Below are positions 1 through 5,434 of a stretch of DNA of 5,434 nt, in pieces. Source of the stretch: Legionella sp. (GTDB lineage: Bacteria > Pseudomonadota > Gammaproteobacteria > Legionellales > Legionellaceae); contig SCSO01000426.1 of assembly GCA_004297865.1 (NCBI GenBank), forward strand, positions 1-5,434. The letters are read 5' to 3'. The notes below the pieces were generated by a model. The model saw nothing but the letters and a program-made list of their open reading frames with translations, was not told the origin of the DNA and made no database searches. Positions within the stretch are counted from its first letter, which is position 1, and each line of letters opens with the position of its first letter. The position numbers and the translations under genes were made by a program.

Positions 1-450
1 CACTAATAGATAATCAAAAATGCTTTCATGCACACCAGCAGCATCTTCGAAAGTGACTAGCCAGGTATCATTTTTTTGCGGTTTTGCCTGCAACACGCGG
101 GTGTTAAACCGAATATATTTCTTTATATCAAAATGTAGCGCATAGCGGTTAAAATAATCCAATAGCTGCGCATGCGAAGGATAATCCGCATAGTCCGCAG
201 GCATAGGAAAATCATCAAATTGAGACCAACGCTTAGAACTAATAATATGCGTTGTTTCATAAACACTCGAATGAGTATTTTTCTCGTCATAAACCCAGTT
301 ACCGCCTAGTTGATTGTTTTGTTCAAAAACAGTAATTCGCTTCAATCCCTGCTCTTGCAGATTTTTGATTGCAGCTAATCCACTAGGCCCTGCACCGATC
401 ACACAAATTCTTGGTGATTTCTTATCCTTAAGCTCTCTTACGGTTTGCAT
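1..450 (-). CDS. Flavin-containing monooxygenase-like protein, N-terminal part (truncated by window edge)
   Basis: This is the first 150 codons of a minus-strand gene that runs off the left edge. The protein opens with a dinucleotide-binding fold: a beta strand (RICVI), then GAGPSG at residues 19-24, and an acidic residue at the end of the second strand (VFE, E43) suited to the FAD ribose. GGNW follows at 49-52. Residues 60-104 then fit the FMO family, with VYETTHIISSK, the DDFPMP segment (79-84) and YPSHAQLLDYFNRYA (90-104). In the family, NADPH and oxygen are used to oxygenate soft nucleophiles or ketones. The diagnostic FxGxxxHxxxY fingerprint and the NADP-binding site would lie beyond the edge, so FMO versus Baeyer-Villiger type and substrate cannot be decided. 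The ATG at 448-450 is preceded by AAGGTG at a 7-nt distance and lies inside the end of the upstream lipoprotein gene, suggesting coupled translation. No signal peptide is visible, so the protein is probably cytoplasmic. Confidence 0.9.
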   Translation of the reverse strand, partial: MQTVRELKDKKSPRICVIGAGPSGLAAIKNLQEQGLKRITVFEQNNQLGGNWVYDEKNTHSSVYETTHIISSKRWSQFDDFPMPADYADYPSHAQLLDYFNRYALHFDIKKYIRFNTRVLQAKPQKNDTWLVTFEDAAGVHESIFDYLLV

Positions 451-1189
451 CAGTCAACACCTTGTCTACTTCATTTAATACAATTTCCTGGATTTTTAGA
501 TTATTAGCGATTGTAAAATGATTTATGCTAACCCCTTTCATATGATCGATGTTCATATTATTAATTTTTGTTTTTTCTGGATTAACCGCTCTTAAGCGGA
601 TTCCACTAAACATAGGCACCATGCCGGGTTGATAAATATTCAATGCATATTTCACATTGGGAGGAATCATGGGTGGTAAAACGGGATCTAAAGTAATCAA
701 TAAGTCTACTGGTATCCCCGCTTTATCTAAATTACGTGCTACTTTAATTTGCTCATTAGCACCTAGAGAATGTCCAATCAAAATAATGGGTCGTTTGGTG
801 TTATGTTTGTAGCGATAGTTAATAATGTTCGTACTGACTTCGCCTGCGGAATACCACATGGTACTACTTCCAGGAACATCGTAACGTTCAGAAACGATGG
901 CTTGTAGCTTATTCATAGCCAAACTAAAAATACCTAAACCACCACGCAGTGCGTGAATTTCACCATAGAATTTTTTTTCTTCTTTTTTCGCTTGCACTGG
1001 TGCTGGTTTAGATTTTGTCATTTTGTTGGCTTTCGGAGAATTAGTCTCCGTAGGCGCTTTGATTTTAGATTTTCCTTCTGTCAGTATTTTTCCGCCGGAT
1101 AAATCGATACATCCAGACAGGGAAAAAATCGTCGCAGAGAAAATAATCGCTTTGAGAAAATTGCTTTGCGAATTCTTAAAAATGTCCAT
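428..1189 (-). CDS. Putative alpha/beta-hydrolase (lipase/thioesterase-like) lipoprotein
   Basis: The 253-residue product starts with a lipoprotein signal: a basic n-region, a hydrophobic stretch (about 12-24) and the lipobox LSGC with lipidated Cys27. The +2 residue is Ile rather than Asp, so the usual sorting rule predicts the outer membrane. Residues 34-73 form a Lys/Pro-rich linker with low complexity. The catalytic core begins near residue 75 (GEIHALRGGLGIFS) and contains the nucleophile elbow GHSLG at 139-143 (Ser141). Asp168 (ITLDPV) and His224 (INHFTI) are in the right order and spacing for the acid and base of a Ser-Asp-His triad. It is therefore probably an active esterase, lipase or thioesterase facing the periplasm; the substrate is unknown. 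The ATG at 1189 gives a well-formed signal peptide but has only a weak Shine-Dalgarno match upstream. Its last codons overlap the monooxygenase start, so the two are likely co-translated. Family-level call is firm, function is not. Confidence 0.88.
   Translation of the reverse strand: MDIFKNSQSNFLKAIIFSATIFSLSGCIDLSGGKILTEGKSKIKAPTETNSPKANKMTKSKPAPVQAKKEEKKFYGEIHALRGGLGIFSLAMNKLQAIVSERYDVPGSSTMWYSAGEVSTNIINYRYKHNTKRPIILIGHSLGANEQIKVARNLDKAGIPVDLLITLDPVLPPMIPPNVKYALNIYQPGMVPMFSGIRLRAVNPEKTKINNMNIDHMKGVSINHFTIANNLKIQEIVLNEVDKVLTDANRKRA
458..463 (-). promoter_or_regulatory. Ribosome binding site of the monooxygenase gene, inside the lipoprotein gene
   Basis: The minus strand reads AAGGTG, then 7 nt, then the ATG at 450. 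The site lies within the last codons of the lipoprotein gene and supports the ATG at 450 as the true start despite the 23-bp overlap. Confidence 0.6.
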
Positions 1190-1219
1190 TTTAATTAGTC
1201 TGTAAGATTCGGTTTGTTC

Positions 1220-1225
1220 ATAATA
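1220..1225 (-). promoter_or_regulatory. Possible -10 element upstream of the lipoprotein gene
   Basis: On the minus strand TATTAT matches the sigma-70 -10 consensus at 5 of 6 positions and would start transcription about 24 nt before the ATG at 1189. No convincing -35 hexamer sits 16-18 bp upstream, so this is tentative. Read-through from lapD is the alternative source of transcription. Confidence 0.22.
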
Positions 1226-1328
1226 ACTGATTCTGAAATGATTTTGTAGATGATCTTTCTTATTGCCACAGTAACAATTTTTAATGTAGGTTAGAGCGCA
1301 ACGAAGCCAAACTGTTTCACACGAAGAG

Positions 1329-1364
1329 GTAGCCTGTATTAGACGAAGTCGTAATACGGGCTAC
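1329..1364. repeat. Palindromic element (16-bp stem, 3-nt loop) between lapD and the lipoprotein gene
   Basis: The left arm 1329-1344 pairs with 1348-1364: 15 Watson-Crick pairs and one G-T wobble (1335-1358), with a single bulged G at 1351 and the loop GAA at 1345-1347. The arms begin GTAGCC and end GGCTAC. It lies 18-53 nt past the lapD stop codon, so it would fold at the 3' end of the lapG-lapD transcript. There is no run of T after the stem on the minus strand (CTACCTCTTCG follows), so it is not a classic intrinsic terminator. The form resembles dispersed intergenic palindromic repeats (REP-like or MITE-derived). It could protect the lapD mRNA 3' end or assist termination. Copy number in the genome cannot be seen here. 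Confidence 0.6.
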
Positions 1365-1381
1365 AATTTATTATCCGTCTC

Positions 1382-3301
1382 CTATTTCAATGGTTCCACA
1401 CTCCCCAAGAAACGACCTTGACCCCAAGAAATAGGAATCGCTCGTAGCGCTTGCCATTGCACTTCTTGCTCCACTTGCGTTACTACCACTTGGATATCCA
1501 AAGTTTTTGCCATTTCATTGAAGTAGTGAATGAAATATTGTTTGCTTTCATTTTCATCGATGTCCTGAATCAAACTACCATGAAGTTTCACATAATCGAT
1601 TTGTAAATCGCTTAAATAGTGCAATGGAGAAAAATGCGTTCCTGCACGGTCAATACCTATGCCCGACCCTAGTTTTTTCACCTGTTTACTGAATTTTTTA
1701 ACTTCTTCAAAATGGGCTAAAACTAAAGATTCATCCATTTCCAGAGTCAATCGCTGTCTCACCTCTTTAGGTAGGGATTTAAGTTGATTCAAATACGCCT
1801 CACGATATTCAGCATCTACTATGGTGTTTGCTGAAATATTTAGTGCAAAATGACCATCCTCCGTAACCGTTTTATTCACGAGATCTTGCAGAACATATAA
1901 ATCAATTAAATAGGCAACACCATATTTTTCCGCCAAGGGCATAAAGTAACCTGCTCCCATCTCATCTCCAGCTTCATCTTTTAAGCGCACGAAGATTTCT
2001 TTATGCAAATTCTTTTTGCCATTGGTCACTACCTGCGAATACAAACTAACCGCTTTACGCACTAAAGCTTGTTGAATTTCTTCCGCGGACATGACTTTAG
2101 GATATTTGAAGGTGTCATGTTCTTTTTGACAATAGAACACGCCTGTTTCCCGCGCTTTTTTAACTGCCAAATCCACCATTGTAAGCAAGTTAGATACTGA
2201 TTGATGTGCAAAATAGCTTACTGCCCCCATATAGGTTTTACAATTTGTACTTTCAGGAATAGCCTGCTTTAAATGCTGTTCAAATTCTCGGCATTGTTTT
2301 TCAAAAAGTTTCGCATCACGTTCATGAATAATTAGGGCAAAGGTACTACCATTGATACGTGCTAAAGTAGCAACAGCAGCTTGATGCCAATATTCTTTGC
2401 ACGTATGCGCTATGCTCAACACCAAATTATCCCCTTTTTGATAACCTTGATGTTGATTCAACTCATCCAAACCATCGACAACCACCATAAGCACATAACC
2501 AGGAATATACTCGTCTTCACTATCTAATATCGAAGTTAACTGTTGTAAAAAATAACGACGATTGCTCAAGCCCGTTAATTGGTCTTGATACACTTGAACT
2601 CTTAAAGTCTCCGCCTGTTGTAATTGCTCTTGGAACAAGGATTTTATTTTCATAACCATTTTGTTCATCGCCAAAGTGACTTGACGTAGCTCCGGTGTTT
2701 TAGGAATGTGCGTTTCAATAGGAAACTCATGATCAGAAATAGCTTGTGCTTGTTCAGTCACCCGTTTTAATGGTCTTAAAATAAATTGGATAAAGAGATA
2801 AGCAAGCAATAAAGCGATAAAGGCAAACAGTAAATACGCTTTCACCATGCCCACTGCATTCACCCATAAAGAGGTATAGGCATAACTAGGATCACTGGTC
2901 ACATTCACTTCACCAGCCTGCATCCAACCATTCATTACTAGTGACGACTTATCGGAAGAAGGCCAACTGACCAAATTCACAAACCATTGTGGAATATCAG
3001 ACTGCTGCGGTAATTTGCTTTTAGTAACGATAACCTTGCCTTTGACATTCTTCACTTGAATGGATGAAAAATAACCCCGGTCAAAAACCGCTTGGGTCAT
3101 AGCATTCATGGAAGGCAGGTCATGATTTACCAAAGATTGAGAAAGCGACAAACCTAAAGAGGTTGCAGTATCCTGAGCATTACTCTCAATCTGTTCGATG
3201 AAAAAATTGCGTGCATTATTCATTGTGATCAAATACGTTCCTATGAACACGATAAACAACATGAATAATATACCTAGTGCCATTTTCTTAATCAGTGTCA
3301 T
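1382..3301 (-). CDS. lapD: LapD-type c-di-GMP receptor, degenerate GGDEF-EAL inner-membrane protein
   Basis: The 639-residue product is an inner-membrane receptor that binds cytoplasmic c-di-GMP and, in the family, then captures the protease LapG in the periplasm. Order of parts: TM1 (about 8-28), periplasmic PAS-like output domain (29-150, with GWMQAG and Trp126 in the loop where LapD proteins contact LapG), TM2 (about 151-175), HAMP linker (176-228), GGDEF-like domain (about 235-395) and EAL-like domain (about 405-637). The cyclase motif is NGSTF (317-321) in place of GGDEF, and no RxxD inhibitory site precedes it, so synthase activity should be lost. In the EAL domain the motif is EIF (435-437), DDFG has become DRAG (551-554), and the EGVE glutamate is Thr608 (TQVE). 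Asn488, Glu521, Lys572 and the QGRFLG end remain. This suggests binding without hydrolysis. The ATG at 3301 is chosen over a GTG at 3310 because AAGGTG lies 6 nt before it. The gene follows lapG by 10 nt. Confidence 0.93.
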   Translation of the reverse strand: MTLIKKMALGILFMLFIVFIGTYLITMNNARNFFIEQIESNAQDTATSLGLSLSQSLVNHDLPSMNAMTQAVFDRGYFSSIQVKNVKGKVIVTKSKLPQQSDIPQWFVNLVSWPSSDKSSLVMNGWMQAGEVNVTSDPSYAYTSLWVNAVGMVKAYLLFAFIALLLAYLFIQFILRPLKRVTEQAQAISDHEFPIETHIPKTPELRQVTLAMNKMVMKIKSLFQEQLQQAETLRVQVYQDQLTGLSNRRYFLQQLTSILDSEDEYIPGYVLMVVVDGLDELNQHQGYQKGDNLVLSIAHTCKEYWHQAAVATLARINGSTFALIIHERDAKLFEKQCREFEQHLKQAIPESTNCKTYMGAVSYFAHQSVSNLLTMVDLAVKKARETGVFYCQKEHDTFKYPKVMSAEEIQQALVRKAVSLYSQVVTNGKKNLHKEIFVRLKDEAGDEMGAGYFMPLAEKYGVAYLIDLYVLQDLVNKTVTEDGHFALNISANTIVDAEYREAYLNQLKSLPKEVRQRLTLEMDESLVLAHFEEVKKFSKQVKKLGSGIGIDRAGTHFSPLHYLSDLQIDYVKLHGSLIQDIDENESKQYFIHYFNEMAKTLDIQVVVTQVEQEVQWQALRAIPISWGQGRFLGSVEPLK

Positions 3302-3307
3302 GGTTCT

Positions 3308-3313
3308 CACCTT
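3308..3313 (-). promoter_or_regulatory. lapD ribosome binding site overlapping the lapG stop codon
   Basis: AAGGTG on the minus strand stands 6 nt before the lapD ATG at 3301. Its first two bases are the last two of the lapG TAA stop (3312-3314). A terminating ribosome on lapG would thus cover the lapD start, favouring coupled expression. The in-frame GTG at 3310 is itself part of this Shine-Dalgarno sequence, which argues against its use as a start. Confidence 0.65.
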
Positions 3314-4004
3314 ACTGTTGCATACGTTTTAAAACGTCATCCCATTGTCCTAAACTGCTTGATTGTCCTACTAATGAAGACTGTCCTCGCTGTCTTGCCA
3401 ACCATAAACCATCACCATTAAAGCTATAAACAGGTTTAAGATCCGGTCGCTTTGAAGCTTTTAAAATCCTATTTTCCAAACTATCCAAAATCAAAGGTTC
3501 TGCTTCTGGGTTTTCATAATATGACAATACCATATGTGCCTGGTTCAATGTCAAAGAGGTGACATAAGTAATACGTAATTTGTCCGAAGGTACTCCCAGC
3601 AAAACCAAAGTAAAGTATTTAATAATAGCGAAATCCTCACAATCGCCCCCTCCTTCTTTGATAAACTCATCAGGAGATTCCCAATAATCCTCCACGCCAT
3701 GCGATTCCATATCCGTGGAGTAATTAAACAGATTAAAAAAAGAGTTCACCTTCTCTAATTGCTCAGATACTGGTTTATTTTGTACGCTTACAATCAAATT
3801 ACCCCAAGCTCTGGCTCGTTTTTGTACATCTCCCTTGGTGGTTTTCTCTAATTGTTGTATTTTATCAAGGGTTACGGTTGGCGCAGCCTGCATGTTGGAT
3901 CCTATGCAATAGGCTAATGCTAAAAAGATCACAATGGAATGAACCAATTGATTTTTCAGCATTTTTATACATTTTTTTGCATGTAACCAACACGCCTCAA
4001 GCAT
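3312..4004 (-). CDS. lapG: LapG-type periplasmic cysteine protease (transglutaminase-like, BTLCP family)
   Basis: LapG is a calcium-dependent periplasmic protease that, in studied species, cuts the N-terminal region of a LapA-type RTX adhesin and so releases cells from a surface. This 230-residue product has a long basic n-region and a hydrophobic segment (about 22-34, VHSIVIFLALAYC), ending in a plausible signal peptidase site at SNMQA-A (residue 40). The mature domain carries GGGDCEDF at 118-125 with the nucleophile Cys122, His157 (QAHMVL) and Asp174 (LILDS). The Cys-His and His-Asp spacings of 35 and 17 equal those I recall for the Legionella pneumophila LapG triad. Asp121 and Glu123 flanking the Cys are candidate calcium ligands. 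The conserved Trp67 and the VNSFFN segment also fit. The ATG at 4004 is chosen because GAAGGA lies 9 nt upstream. ATG 3962 (216 residues, classic short signal peptide, poor ribosome site) is the alternative, and the open frame reaches a TTG at 4082. It is the first gene of a lapG-lapD operon. Confidence 0.93.
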   Translation of the reverse strand: MLEACWLHAKKCIKMLKNQLVHSIVIFLALAYCIGSNMQAAPTVTLDKIQQLEKTTKGDVQKRARAWGNLIVSVQNKPVSEQLEKVNSFFNLFNYSTDMESHGVEDYWESPDEFIKEGGGDCEDFAIIKYFTLVLLGVPSDKLRITYVTSLTLNQAHMVLSYYENPEAEPLILDSLENRILKASKRPDLKPVYSFNGDGLWLARQRGQSSLVGQSSSLGQWDDVLKRMQQ

Positions 4005-4013
4005 AGAAACTGT

Positions 4014-4019
4014 TCCTTC
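4014..4019 (-). promoter_or_regulatory. Ribosome binding site that decides the lapG start
   Basis: GAAGGA on the minus strand, 9 nt before the ATG at 4004. It is the best Shine-Dalgarno match near any of the three in-frame lapG starts (TTG 4082, ATG 4004, ATG 3962). Confidence 0.55.
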
Positions 4020-4046
4020 AATTGTGCCTATCCCAGGCCAATTGTG
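4019..4046. repeat. Direct repeat CAATTGTG, two copies 20 bp apart, in the lapG leader
   Basis: Exact copies stand at 4019-4026 and 4039-4046, each containing the palindrome CAATTG. The 20-bp period is close to two helical turns, so a protein could bind both on one face of the DNA. They lie between the proposed lapG -10 and the lapG start. This may be a regulator site or a chance repeat in AT-rich DNA. Confidence 0.35.
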
Positions 4047-4056
4047 TTTTATATTT

Positions 4057-4062
4057 AGTATA
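4057..4062 (-). promoter_or_regulatory. Possible lapG -10 element
   Basis: TATACT on the minus strand matches the -10 consensus at 5 of 6 positions. It would give a leader of about 45 nt before the ATG at 4004. A TTGGCA hexamer lies upstream, but with a 14-bp gap, which is too short for a standard sigma-70 promoter. Assignment is tentative. If correct, the TTG at 4082 could not be the lapG start because it would lie upstream of the transcript. Confidence 0.3.
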
Positions 4063-4072
4063 GTCCAAGGGT

Positions 4073-4100
4073 TTGCTGCCAAGGAGTTCTATCTGATAAT
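4073..4100 (+). promoter_or_regulatory. Possible xseA promoter
   Basis: GATAAT at 4095-4100 (5 of 6 to TATAAT) follows TTGCTG at 4073-4078 by 16 bp. Transcription would begin near 4107, giving a leader of about 40 nt before the ATG at 4146. A second -10-like hexamer, TATAGT at 4116-4121, has no good -35 partner. The elements overlap the region carrying the proposed lapG promoter on the other strand, so the two promoters would be back to back. Confidence 0.3.
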
Positions 4101-4145
4101 ATGAGTTTTTTTTCCTATAGTGCTTTTAACGAGGTAGTATCTATC

Positions 4146-5434
4146 ATGTCTACACCTATGACTGTGCTCACAGTTAGTCAGTTAAATAAACAGGTTAAAA
4201 GCTATTTAGAGCAAGAATTAGGCATAGTTCATGTAGAAGGTGAGCTCTCCAATCTAAGTAAGCCATCTTCTGGACACTTTTATTTCACTTTAAAAGACAG
4301 TAGTGCGCAAATTCGCTGTGTTTTCTTTAAAAATCGCCATGGGGATAGTATTGCCAAACAATTATCCGATGGTCTGCATGTGGTAGCCAGTGGACGTCTT
4401 AGTCTTTACGAAGCACGCGGTGATTATCAATTAATCGTTGAAGAACTGAGCGAAGCCGGTTTAGGGGCTTTATATCAGCAATTTGAAGCGTTAAAGCTAA
4501 AATTAGCTGCAGAGGGTTTATTTCGCCAAGAAAGAAAAAAGCCTATACCCCATATGCCGCAAACCATTGGGGTAATCACCTCTCCTTCTGGTGCAGCGAT
4601 TCGCGATATTTTATCCACCTTAGCCCGCCGCTTTCCTTTGGCTAAAGTGCTAGTTTATCCCAGCGAAGTCCAAGGACAAACTGCATCACAGCAATTGATT
4701 AAAGCCTTAGAACGTGCGAATGCGGATAAACACTGTGATGTCCTTATCTTAGCTCGTGGCGGTGGTAGCATCGAAGATTTATGGGCTTTTAATCATGAAC
4801 AATTAGCAAGGCAAATTGCCGCCAGTCAAATCCCCGTGGTTTCGGGTGTAGGGCATGAAACTGATTTTACTATAGCCGATTTTGTTGCCGATTATCGTGC
4901 GGAAACCCCAACCGCTGCAGCTACTGCGGTAACTCCTGACGCCGAAGAATTATTATTTACCTTGACCCATTGTATCCATCGTTTGCGCGTCGCTATGAAT
5001 CGCATCATGGGCAATTGCCAATTGCGCCTAGGTCATTTAACTGACAAGATGGCCTCACCCAAGCGCGCCATTATCACGCATTGGCAGACCTTGGATTATA
5101 GTGAAAAACAATTAAGAAATTGTATGTTGCAGATTATTAGGCATAAGTCGCAACATCTACGTCTTTGTCTCACCCAACTGCATGCGCAAAATCCCCAGCT
5201 GGAAATTGCGCATACGCAACAAACCTTACAACAATTGCAATTACGCTTATCCCAACAAATGGAATTAATAATAAAAAACTTAAGGAGTAATCTCACTACT
5301 TATCTTGCCACTTTGCATGCAGTAAGCCCCTTAGCTACACTAGATCGAGGATATGCTATCGCTACCGTCGATAAAAAAGTGTTGTATTCTGCTTCTGAAG
5401 CCAAAGTCGGTGATTCTATTCTGGTTCGTTTAGC
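4146..5434 (+). CDS. xseA: Exodeoxyribonuclease VII large subunit, lacking only the extreme C-terminus (window edge)
   Basis: The large, catalytic subunit of exonuclease VII degrades single-stranded DNA from either end into oligonucleotides, together with several small XseB subunits, in the cytoplasm. It acts in repair and mismatch excision. The 429 visible residues are nearly complete against the roughly 456 of the E. coli protein. The N-terminal OB-fold domain (about 6-105) includes VEGELSNLSKPSSGHFYFTLKD and YEARGDYQLIVE. The catalytic domain includes GVITSPSGAAIRDI (142-155), YPSEVQGQ (171-178), ARGGGSIEDLWAFN (203-216) and GVGHETDFTIADFVAD (234-249). Conserved polar residues Asp154, Arg204, His237 and Asp240 are all present. 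A long helical, Gln/Leu-rich coiled coil (about 265-385) follows, then the conserved SPLATLDRGYA (394-404). The ATG at 4146 aligns with the E. coli start region, with GAGGT 10 nt upstream. It is divergent from lapG, and nothing suggests a shared function. No frameshift is seen. Confidence 0.97.
   Translation, partial: MSTPMTVLTVSQLNKQVKSYLEQELGIVHVEGELSNLSKPSSGHFYFTLKDSSAQIRCVFFKNRHGDSIAKQLSDGLHVVASGRLSLYEARGDYQLIVEELSEAGLGALYQQFEALKLKLAAEGLFRQERKKPIPHMPQTIGVITSPSGAAIRDILSTLARRFPLAKVLVYPSEVQGQTASQQLIKALERANADKHCDVLILARGGGSIEDLWAFNHEQLARQIAASQIPVVSGVGHETDFTIADFVADYRAETPTAAATAVTPDAEELLFTLTHCIHRLRVAMNRIMGNCQLRLGHLTDKMASPKRAIITHWQTLDYSEKQLRNCMLQIIRHKSQHLRLCLTQLHAQNPQLEIAHTQQTLQQLQLRLSQQMELIIKNLRSNLTTYLATLHAVSPLATLDRGYAIATVDKKVLYSASEAKVGDSILVRL

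Noticed and set aside
1023..1205. Open frame of 60 codons on the plus strand
   Set aside because: It lies antisense to the lipoprotein gene's signal peptide and linker, has no recognisable domain, and the minus-strand gene explains the sequence fully.
1190..1328. Possible small RNA or tRNA in the gap
   Set aside because: No cloverleaf, conserved RNA motif or promoter-terminator pair is visible in this AT-rich stretch.
1329..1364. Palindrome as a classic Rho-independent terminator for lapD
   Set aside because: The stem is strong, but no T-run follows it on the minus strand. A role in termination remains possible only by another route.
3302..3310. GTG at 3310 as the lapD start
   Set aside because: The GTG is part of the Shine-Dalgarno sequence that serves the ATG at 3301. 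It has no good ribosome site of its own.
4101..4148. In-frame ATG at 4101 as an earlier xseA start
   Set aside because: It would add 15 residues not seen at the E. coli XseA N-terminus. Its nearest AAGGAG is about 14 nt away, too far, and the proposed transcript would start after it.
5096..5296. Open frame of 66 codons on the minus strand, very Cys-rich
   Set aside because: It is antisense to the coiled-coil part of xseA. The Cys runs come from reading the Gln/Ala-rich codons of XseA backwards.

Overview
The window looks like a chromosomal segment of an AT-rich gammaproteobacterium. The adjacent lapG-lapD pair next to xseA, the protein sequences and the low-GC codon use suggest Legionella or a close relative in the Legionellales. 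That assignment is inference from protein character and was not tested by a database search.

Layout. Positions 1-450 (minus strand) hold the N-terminal 150 residues of a flavin-containing monooxygenase-like protein, cut by the window edge. Its start overlaps by 23 bp the end of a 253-residue lipoprotein with an alpha/beta-hydrolase core (428-1189, minus). A 192-bp gap follows (1190-1381) with a strong palindrome (1329-1364). Next come two tightly spaced minus-strand genes: lapD (1382-3301), a membrane receptor with degenerate GGDEF and EAL domains, and lapG (3312-4004), a periplasmic transglutaminase-like cysteine protease. lapG is transcribed first. A 141-bp divergent intergenic region (4005-4145) separates lapG from xseA, the exodeoxyribonuclease VII large subunit (4146 to beyond the right edge, plus strand). 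No stretch over 300 bases lacks a gene.

How the genes work together. LapG and LapD form the known inside-out c-di-GMP switch. When cytoplasmic c-di-GMP binds the LapD EAL domain, the LapD periplasmic domain sequesters LapG. When c-di-GMP falls, LapG is released and cuts a surface adhesin, detaching cells. The adhesin and its type I secretion genes are not in this window. The lipoprotein hydrolase and the monooxygenase probably form a separate, translationally coupled pair. xseA is an unlinked housekeeping repair gene that shares only the divergent intergenic region.

I see no clearly undescribed system. The most useful points are the exact pattern of lost and kept catalytic residues in LapD, three corrected or debatable starts, the coupled lipoprotein-monooxygenase pair, and a palindromic repeat between the two gene pairs.
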